NCBI RefSeq assembly: GCF_021800405.1 | Contig: NZ_CP084550.1 | Coordinates: forward strand, 806,001-870,000 | DNA: 64,000 nt | Direction: 5' to 3' | DNA from: Arthrobacter sp. FW306-07-I | GTDB taxonomy: Bacteria; Actinomycetota; Actinomycetes; Actinomycetales; Micrococcaceae | In this document: one piece after another, positions 57,308 to 64,000 of the stretch | Layout of the letters: the number at the start of each line of letters is the position of its first letter | Numbering within the stretch: the first letter of the stretch is position 1 | Made by a program: the position numbers and the translations under genes | The notes under the pieces: generated by a model | Seen by the model: the letters and a program-made list of their open reading frames with translations, nothing else | Database searches by the model: none | What the model was told of the DNA's origin: nothing

Positions 57308-57691
57308 GTGCCTACCGGCAAGGTCAAGTGGTATGACAAGGACAAGGGCTTTGGGTTCCTCGCGGGCGAAGACGGCCAGGAGGTCTTCCTGCCCAAGTCG
57401 TCGCTGCCCGAAGGGGTAACGGAGCTGAAAGCGGGCACCCGGGTGGAGTTCGGTGTGGCGGACGGCCGCAAGGGAGCGCAGGCACTGGGCCTGCGGGTGC
57501 TGGACAAGACCCCGTCCATTGCCAAGGCGAAGCGTCCCAGCGCCAAGGACCTCGCCCCGCTGGTGCAGGATCTGGTGACCGTCCTGGACAATCTGTCCGG
57601 CACCCTCTCCAAGGGCAAGTACCCGGACGGCAACAAGGGCAAGGCCATTGCTGCCGCCCTGCGCAAGGTTGCCGACGAGCTGGACGTTTAA
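57308..57691 (+). CDS. Cold-shock domain protein with C-terminal extension
   Basis: 127 residues. The first 65 are a cold-shock domain (MPTGKVKWYDKDKGFGFLAGEDGQEVFLPKSSL), with RNP1 KGFGFL and a divergent RNP2 (VFLPKS). The remaining 60 residues are a lysine-rich helical extension (SAKDLAPLVQDLVTVLDNLSGTL...). This two-part form is common in actinobacteria. The start is GTG at 57308 behind GAAGAAGG. The DUF3027 gene follows after 6 bp. Confidence 0.9.
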   Translation: MPTGKVKWYDKDKGFGFLAGEDGQEVFLPKSSLPEGVTELKAGTRVEFGVADGRKGAQALGLRVLDKTPSIAKAKRPSAKDLAPLVQDLVTVLDNLSGTLSKGKYPDGNKGKAIAAALRKVADELDV

Positions 57692-57697
57692 GCGCCC

Positions 57698-58276
57698 ATG
57701 AATCCCCAATCTGAACAGCCGGGCGCGCCAGTGCAGGAGCAGGCTGCCAAGACCCCGCCCAAGCGCAAGGCCGGCGTGCCCGTGTGGCGTACGGGCAAGC
57801 CTGACGCTTTCCTGGCCGCGGCTGTTGATGCCGCCCGGACCGCAGTGGAAAGCATCACGCCGGCTGCCACCATCGGCGCGCACCTTGCGGCCAAGAGCGA
57901 GGGCGACCGGCTGGTGACGCACCTGTTCGAGTCCCGGCTGCCCGGCTACGCAGGGTGGCAGTGGTACGCGGTGCTGACCCGGAACTCGCGCTCCAAGGTG
58001 GTCACGGTCAACGAACTGGGCCTGCTGCCGTCCGAGGATTCCATCCTCGCCCCGGAGTGGGTGCCGTGGGCCGAGCGGGTCCGTCCCGAGGACGAACAGC
58101 CGCAGGAGCCTGAAGCGGGTGGCCACGAAGCAGAGGCCCAGGAAACAGACGGCCAGGAGACCGGTGGTCCCTTGACGGCGGAACCTGCCGAGGCCGGCGC
58201 CGGCCACGCTGCAGAAGGGGACTCAGGGCCGGCAGGGGAATCGGCGGACGACGACGGAGCGCAGGCAGGAGCCTAG
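57698..58276 (+). CDS. DUF3027 domain protein
   Basis: 192 residues. The DUF3027 core (about 20-130: RKAGVPVWRTGKPDAFLAAAVDAARTAV..., GYAGWQWYAVLTRNSRSKVVTVNELGLLP, WVPWAERVRPED) is followed by a long acidic, Glu/Gly/Ala-rich tail (about 130-192) that is probably disordered. The family is actinobacterial with unknown function, and commonly sits next to a cold-shock protein as here. The start follows the cold-shock stop by 6 bp, so the two are co-transcribed. Confidence 0.88.
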   Translation: MNPQSEQPGAPVQEQAAKTPPKRKAGVPVWRTGKPDAFLAAAVDAARTAVESITPAATIGAHLAAKSEGDRLVTHLFESRLPGYAGWQWYAVLTRNSRSKVVTVNELGLLPSEDSILAPEWVPWAERVRPEDEQPQEPEAGGHEAEAQETDGQETGGPLTAEPAEAGAGHAAEGDSGPAGESADDDGAQAGA

Positions 58277-58326
58277 CCGCACCTTTACCGCGAGGCTGGC
58301 CACGTCCTTTGCCAGGCACAACGAAA

Positions 58327-58361
58327 ACGGCGCCGTCCGGGATAAACCCGGGCGGCGCCGT
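58327..58361. terminator. Bidirectional terminator between DUF3027 and serC
   Basis: ACGGCGCCG (58327-58335) pairs with CGGCGCCGT (58353-58361), with an inner CCGGG/CCCGG extending the stem. It separates convergent genes. Confidence 0.8.
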
Positions 58362-58411
58362 CGTACGTCAAGCGTGCCAGCGTAGGGACAGGGCCTAATG
58401 GTCCACTGTGC

Positions 58412-59883
<1,472 letters not shown>

Positions 59884-60585
59884 ATGACGGATCTGATCGA
59901 CACTACGGAGATGTACCTCAGGACCATCCTGGAGCTTGAGGAAGAAAACATCGTCGCCCTCCGGGCCCGTATTGCCGAGCGCTTGCGCCACTCCGGCCCC
60001 ACCGTCTCCCAGACCATCGGCAGGATGGAGCGCGATGGGCTCGTTGTTGTCTCTGGTGACAGGCATTTGGAGCTCACTGACACCGGGCGCAAGCGCGCCA
60101 CGGAGGTGATGCGCAAGCACCGGCTGGCCGAACGCCTGCTGGCGGACGTCATCGGGCTGGACTGGGCCTACGTCCACGATGAAGCCTGCCGCTGGGAACA
60201 TGTGATGAGTGAGCGGGTGGAGCGCCGCATCTACGAGATGCTGGACCACCCCACCGAATCCCCGTACGGCAACCCCATCCCGGGCCTTGCCGCGCTGGGC
60301 GGCCGGCCGGCCCCCGGCTTCGGTGACGGCGCCATCAGCCTGGTGGAGGCGATGAAGAGCTACGTGCCTGCTTCCGGCGTGACCATCAGCCGCCTCGCGG
60401 AGCCGATCCAGGTGGAGCCGGAGCTGCTGTCGCAGTTGGACGAAGGCGGAATCCGGCCCGGCGCTGCAGTGGCCCTGGAGCGCGTGGGCGACTACATCTC
60501 GGTGCGGGTGGCCGGGATTGAAGGAGCGCTGGAGCTTCCGCCGGAGGTTGCCGCACACGTCTTTGTGGCCGTCAAGCAGGGCTGA
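59884..60585 (+). CDS. ideR: Iron-dependent regulator IdeR/DtxR
   Basis: 233 residues closely matching DtxR: the winged helix (MTDLIDTTEMYLRTILELEEE..., GPTVSQTIGRMERDGL), the dimer domain with metal ligands M10, H79, E83, H98, C102, E105 and H106, and a C-terminal SH3-like domain (about 150-225). With Fe2+ it binds iron boxes and represses iron uptake genes. One probable target box is on the start of the siderophore-interacting gene at 39847. The ATG is followed by MTDLID. All DtxR metal residues are present. Confidence 0.97.
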   Translation: MTDLIDTTEMYLRTILELEEENIVALRARIAERLRHSGPTVSQTIGRMERDGLVVVSGDRHLELTDTGRKRATEVMRKHRLAERLLADVIGLDWAYVHDEACRWEHVMSERVERRIYEMLDHPTESPYGNPIPGLAALGGRPAPGFGDGAISLVEAMKSYVPASGVTISRLAEPIQVEPELLSQLDEGGIRPGAAVALERVGDYISVRVAGIEGALELPPEVAAHVFVAVKQG

Positions 60586-60635
60586 AGCGAAACTTCCATA
60601 CCCCGGACCTGCCCTTCCAGCCAAAGATAACGGAA

Positions 60636-60665
60636 TTGTTACCTAGGGTCTTAAGCCCCTATAGT
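60636..60665 (+). promoter_or_regulatory. Promoter of the first riboswitch-controlled wall hydrolase
   Basis: TTGTTA (60636-60641) and TATAGT (60660-60665) are separated by 18 bp, about 35 bp before the riboswitch. It resembles a housekeeping sigma promoter. Confidence 0.65.
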
Positions 60666-60694
60666 AGAACCAGTCGTTTGAAACTTAAGCGTTA

Positions 60695-60935
60695 CCTGAT
60701 CCGGAGCCGAGCTCTGCCAGCGGATCGGGTGCACGAGTCGTTACTGGCAGAGGCGGGGGAACCACAAGCGGCAGCGGGGGACTGCCTTGGGGTGAAGTCC
60801 GTCAGCAGCAAGCCTCTCCAGTGAAGGATTCTTCCGGGAATACCCCTGCGCAGAAGCTTGCCCTTGGCGGGCCGGGTCTTTGATCTCTCTGACCCGAATC
60901 CGACAGCTAACTCCGCAGGCTTTTCCAGAGAGGAA
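60695..60935 (+). promoter_or_regulatory. c-di-AMP riboswitch (ydaO type), first copy
   Basis: The leader has the conserved blocks of the ydaO/yuaA RNA: GCCGAGCTCTGCC near the start, GGCGGGGGAACCA, GGGGTGAA and the 3' CCGAATCCGACAGCTAACTCCGCAGGC. It stands directly before the M23 peptidase gene. Binding of c-di-AMP generally turns off expression. Confidence 0.92.
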
Positions 60936-60941
60936 CCCTTC

Positions 60942-61769
60942 TTGACCATGCACACCCCCCGGGGACGCCGCCGTGCTGCCGGCCCCCCTTCGGCGCCGCG
61001 GGTTGTCGAAGTTGTCGCAGCGGAGCGCCCCCGCGACCTCCATCGCGACGCCCGCCGCCGCCGGGGTCCGTTCCGCCAGATGACGGAGTTTGCCGCTGCC
61101 AGCGGCATCGGCCAGAAGGCCGGCATTGCCCTGGCAGCCACCGGCCTGGTGCTGACCGTGACCGTGCCCGCCACAAGTCCCGTTATGGCCACTGATGCCG
61201 CCGGCAGCGCCCCGCTTGCAGCCTCCTCAGTCACGCCGCAGCCCGAGATCTCGGCCGACATCGGTGCCCAGATCGACTTCAGCCGGTCCGCCGTGGTGAC
61301 CCAGGCGGACCCGGACGGGAAGCTAAAGCAACTGCTGAGTGCCCAGTCGGCCGGCTCCGTGACGCGTGCCGCGTCAGCCGGCACCCTGGCTGCACCGCTG
61401 GCATCCCTTGCCACCGCTTCCCCCTTCGGTTATCGGGTCAGCCCGATTACTGGAGGCTCGGGCGACTTCCACCGGGGCCAGGACTTCGTGGCGCAGTGTG
61501 GGACATCCGTCCTGGCGGCCGCCACGGGTACCGTGACCTTCGCGGGCTGGCATCAGTTCGGCGGCGGAAACCGAGTGGTCATCGACCACGGGAACGGGCT
61601 GGAAACCACGTACAACCACCTGTCGTCCTTCAATGTGAAGGTGGGCCAGACCGTCTCCCGCGGGGACGTGGTGGCGCTGAGCGGCACCACTGGTGCGTCC
61701 ACCGGCTGCCACCTGCACTTCGAAGTCCAGGTCAATGGCGAAGTGGTCGATCCCATGGGCTGGTTGTAA
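60942..61769 (+). CDS. Secreted M23 (LytM) peptidase
   Basis: 275 residues. A long basic N-terminus (RGRRRAAGPPS..., about 1-60) precedes a hydrophobic export signal (KAGIALAATGLVLTVTVPA), then a linker and the M23 domain (about 160-275) with the zinc ligands in FHRGQD and CHLHFE. It cuts peptidoglycan peptide bridges outside the cell. The start is TTG at 60942, 6 nt after AGAGAGGAA; an ATG at 60948 is also possible. The c-di-AMP riboswitch ends just before the ribosome site. Confidence 0.9.
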   Translation: MTMHTPRGRRRAAGPPSAPRVVEVVAAERPRDLHRDARRRRGPFRQMTEFAAASGIGQKAGIALAATGLVLTVTVPATSPVMATDAAGSAPLAASSVTPQPEISADIGAQIDFSRSAVVTQADPDGKLKQLLSAQSAGSVTRAASAGTLAAPLASLATASPFGYRVSPITGGSGDFHRGQDFVAQCGTSVLAAATGTVTFAGWHQFGGGNRVVIDHGNGLETTYNHLSSFNVKVGQTVSRGDVVALSGTTGASTGCHLHFEVQVNGEVVDPMGWL

Positions 61770-61889
61770 CCGAATGATTGCGCACTCTCAGATCGCCGTG
61801 ACTAGCCGTGACCTGAATGTGACATTGAAACAAAACTGCTGTACCGTCTAACTCGCGTCAACTTTTCCGAAGTTGACGCTCTTGAGTGG

Positions 61890-62068
61890 ATTGCCTAACT
61901 CTGCCACCGCTCAAGGTCCGTTCGCATTTCATCGTCTGGCAGGGGCGGGGGAACCAATTTCGGCCTTCATCCAGAAGGCCTTGGGGTTAAGTCACAAGCT
62001 TCCCAGGAAGCAGCGTGGCCGGGTGACTCCCATCCGAATCCGACAGCTCACCTCGCAGGCATTGGGAG
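61890..62068 (+). promoter_or_regulatory. c-di-AMP riboswitch (ydaO type), second copy
   Basis: The same conserved blocks appear again: CTCTGCC near the 5' end, GGCGGGGGAACCA, GGGGTTAAGT and CCGAATCCGACAGCTCACCTCGCAGGC. It directly precedes the NlpC/P60 gene. The two copies differ in the variable stems. Confidence 0.92.
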
Positions 62069-62079
62069 AGGCTACCTTC

Positions 62080-62823
62080 GTGTCTTCACGCCATAATTCT
62101 GCGCGCCACCGTGCGCAAACGGTTCGCACCAACCCCTTGGATGCCGTTTCCAAGGCCGTGAGTGCAAATGCCGGGACCGTAGGCCGCCAGGCTGCCGTTG
62201 TGGCAGCCGCCTCGGGCCTGATCCTGAGCATGGGCCTGCCGGCCACTGCTGCTGATACCACTGCCGGTGTCTCAGCTTCCACTGAGTCCGGTTCGGCCCA
62301 AACGGCCCTCGCCGTCACCGCTGCCCCCACCGCCACGGTTTCCTTTGAACGTCCCGTGGTCAAAACCGCCGCTGCTCCCAAGGTGCAGCCGGTGCGTACC
62401 CAGTCCACCGACACGGCCAACGCTGCTGCTGCTGCCGGCCAGGACGCCGCGCCGGCCGCCAAGACCGCCCAGACCGTCTCCTCGGCGGCGACCTCGGGCA
62501 TCGCAGCCATTGCCTACACCGGCATCGGCCACTCGTACGTGTGGGGCGGCACCAGCCCCGTCACCGGCTGGGACTGCTCCGGGTTCGTGCAGTGGGTTTA
62601 CGCCCAGGCAGGCATCAGCATTCCCCGCACCAACGCGTGGAGCATCATGACCCCCACCTCCGCGCCGCAGCCGGGTGACCTGGTTGTCCAGAACGGTGGC
62701 GCCCACGTTGGCATCTACGTCGGCAACGGCATGATGATCAGCGCACTCAACCCCTCACAGGGCACGCTGCTCCACTCGCCTGCAGCCACCGGTACCTCGT
62801 CGTACTACCACCTCAACAAATAG
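62080..62823 (+). CDS. Secreted NlpC/P60 peptidase, first copy
   Basis: 247 residues. The N-terminus (SRHNSARHRAQTV...) is basic and is followed by a hydrophobic export segment (VGRQAAVVAAASGLILSMGLPATA), an Ala/Thr-rich linker, and the NlpC/P60 domain (about 140-247) with catalytic Cys in WDCSGFVQWV and His in GAHVGIYVG. It is a peptidoglycan endopeptidase. The start is GTG at 62080 behind GGGAGAGG. The second c-di-AMP riboswitch lies upstream. Confidence 0.92.
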   Translation: MSSRHNSARHRAQTVRTNPLDAVSKAVSANAGTVGRQAAVVAAASGLILSMGLPATAADTTAGVSASTESGSAQTALAVTAAPTATVSFERPVVKTAAAPKVQPVRTQSTDTANAAAAAGQDAAPAAKTAQTVSSAATSGIAAIAYTGIGHSYVWGGTSPVTGWDCSGFVQWVYAQAGISIPRTNAWSIMTPTSAPQPGDLVVQNGGAHVGIYVGNGMMISALNPSQGTLLHSPAATGTSSYYHLNK

Positions 62824-62895
62824 TTCTTGGGCTCCGTGCTCCAAGGGCTATTTCTTTGCCCAAAGCTTCTTCGCTAGAAACCACATCCCCGTTCG

Positions 62896-62932
62896 GGACG
62901 CGCCGGCGTACCCCCAAGATGCCGGCGCGTCC
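62896..62932. terminator. Perfect hairpin between the two NlpC/P60 genes
   Basis: GGACGCGCCGGC (62896-62907) pairs with GCCGGCGCGTCC (62921-62932), a 12-bp stem with a 13-nt loop. It lies in the 162-bp gap and may end the first transcript or stabilise it. Confidence 0.6.
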
Positions 62933-62985
62933 AACACACTTTGCCTGCCTACCTGCGGTTGCAAGGAAAACGAAAGAGAGAACTG

Positions 62986-63759
62986 ATGACGACTCGTGCT
63001 ACCGCACGGCACCGCGCCGAGGTCACCAAGACCAACTCGATCGCTGTCATTGCCAAGGCTGTCAGCGACAACGCCGGGGGCATGGGCCGCCAGGCTGCGG
63101 TCATCGCCGCCGCTTCCGGCCTGGTCCTGACCAGCGGCATTGCGGCCAACGCCGCCGATGCCAACGTCAAGCGCGACTCTGCTCCCGCCTCCGCGCTGGA
63201 AGTTGAATCCGCCGTCGACGCCCCGATTTCCGCCGCTTCCACCATTGCGATCAGCTTCGAGAAGCCAGCTGTGACCACCACGCCGGCCCCCGTCGTCGAG
63301 CCCGAGCCCCAGGTTCAGGTGGAGGAAGCTGCCCCTGCTCCCGCCGCCCAGCCCGTTGCCGCTCCCAAGGTCACCGCCAAGGTCGCCACCGCCGCTGCCC
63401 CGGCCGCTCCCGCAGCCCAGGCTTCTGCCAGCGGCAAGGGTGCTGCAATCCTCTCCGCCGCCTACGCCCAGCTTGGCGTCCACCAGGACTGCACCATGCT
63501 GGTGACCAACGCCCTGGCCGCCGTCGGCATCCACTTCCACGACTGGCCCGCCGGCTACCTGTCCCTGGGGGACACGGTGCCTGCTTCCCAGGCACAGCCC
63601 GGCGACCTGATCTACTACGCCGATGGTGGCGGAGGAATGGCACACATCGCTGTTTACGCCGGAAACGGCATGGCCGTGCATGGCGGCTTCAACGGCAACG
63701 ACACCGTGGTCTTCAGCGCAAACGTGGGCTCCGGGCCGGTTTTCATCCACGTCAGGTAA
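62986..63759 (+). CDS. Secreted NlpC/P60-like peptidase, second copy
   Basis: 257 residues. The N-terminus is closely related to the preceding protein (MGRQAAVIAAASGLVLTSGI), so the two are paralogues. A Pro/Ala/Val-rich linker follows, then an NlpC/P60-like domain (about 150-257) with Cys in QDCTMLVTNAL and His in MAHIAVYAGNG; the usual DCSGFV is DCTMLV here. No riboswitch precedes it. The ATG has AAAGAGAGA upstream. A terminator follows. Confidence 0.88.
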   Translation: MTTRATARHRAEVTKTNSIAVIAKAVSDNAGGMGRQAAVIAAASGLVLTSGIAANAADANVKRDSAPASALEVESAVDAPISAASTIAISFEKPAVTTTPAPVVEPEPQVQVEEAAPAPAAQPVAAPKVTAKVATAAAPAAPAAQASASGKGAAILSAAYAQLGVHQDCTMLVTNALAAVGIHFHDWPAGYLSLGDTVPASQAQPGDLIYYADGGGGMAHIAVYAGNGMAVHGGFNGNDTVVFSANVGSGPVFIHVR

Positions 63760-63797
63760 GCACCGCATGTCCGGCACTGGCAACAGGCAGTGCTTGT

Positions 63798-63832
63798 CCA
63801 AGGACCCCCGCCCTCGCAGCGGGGGTCCTTGG
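63798..63832 (+). terminator. Rho-independent terminator after the wall hydrolase cluster
   Basis: CCAAGGACCCCCGC (63798-63811) pairs perfectly with GCGGGGGTCCTTGG (63819-63832), a 14-bp stem with a 7-nt loop. Confidence 0.9.
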
Positions 63833-63842
63833 CGTTTAAGAA

Positions 63843-63894
63843 GTTCCCCGCAGGGGACTGATGCCTGCCCTGCTGGGGAACGTTCCCCGCAGGG
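63843..63894. repeat. Repeated GTTCCCCGCAGGG motif with an inverted copy
   Basis: GTTCCCCGCAGGG occurs at 63843-63855 and again at 63882-63894; between them CCCTGCTGGGGAAC (63869-63882) is nearly the inverse. It lies after the terminator and before the window end, so it could be regulatory DNA of the next gene. Confidence 0.6.
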
Positions 63895-64000
63895 AATCCG
63901 GGCGGCGATTACCTGATTTTGCACTTCTCTGTTTACTCTTGTGATGTCGATCCATAGCCCGGACATGCCGAGGGCAGCCGGCCCTCGTGCCCCTGACGGG

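Overview
The window is high-GC DNA with the gene content of an actinobacterium of the Micrococcaceae, most like Arthrobacter or Pseudarthrobacter. The basis is the set of actinobacterial families present (DUF3027, DUF3263, DUF4193, LytR_C, WXG100, XPB-type helicase, IdeR/DtxR), the GTG and TTG starts, LacI-type operators and a CIRCE box before groEL. The genus is an inference. No insertion sequence, CRISPR array or complete tRNA/rRNA gene was seen.

Layout. 1-5.8 kb: an unassigned catabolic cluster (amidohydrolase running off the left edge, MHS transporter, flavin reductase, NCS1 permease, GntR regulator). 5.9-8.3 kb: sparse DNA with a degenerate HPt protein, a UPF0339 protein, about 1.2 kb without a supportable gene, and an isolated tRNA 3' end that may mark an island boundary. 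8.3-12.3 kb: ChaB protein, EF-G-like GTPase, MFS protein. 12.4-21.8 kb: a multiple-monosaccharide ABC importer divergent from araBDA and a LacI regulator, around two copies of one operator. 22-27.8 kb: DUF4193, a secreted AMIN-like protein, an APC permease, Dps, and a divergent DHA2 exporter/TetR pair around a 26-bp perfect palindrome. 27.8-34.1 kb: tandem glycine riboswitch, gcvP, gcvT and sdaA, with gcvH missing. 34.1-41 kb: TspO, two FemAB-like proteins, ThrE, an iron-regulated siderophore-interacting protein, ung, DUF3263. 41-45.3 kb: LytR_C protein, cold-shock protein, amino-acid-type binding lipoprotein, groEL with CIRCE. 45.3-52.7 kb: orphan sugar-binding lipoprotein, an RNase HI fusion, WXG100 protein, two-component pair, DUF427, a small protein with an FHA protein. 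52.7-58.3 kb: XPB-like helicase with a helicase-associated protein, membrane protein, long cold-shock-domain protein, DUF3027. 58.4-64 kb: serC, ideR and three cell-wall hydrolases, two of them behind c-di-AMP (ydaO-type) riboswitches.

How the parts fit. L-arabinose uptake and conversion to D-xylulose 5-phosphate is complete through AraBDA; the ABC importer and the enzymes share an operator region. Glycine is sensed by RNA, cleaved by GcvP/GcvT (GcvH must come from elsewhere) and linked to serine deamination by SdaA and serine synthesis by SerC. IdeR is encoded here, and a likely target box sits on the start of the siderophore-interacting gene. c-di-AMP probably controls two of the three wall hydrolases at the right edge. 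The least explained parts are the left catabolic cluster with its tRNA scar, the RNase HI fusion, the HPt protein without a phospho-histidine, and two LacI operator pairs with the same 66-bp spacing at unrelated loci.
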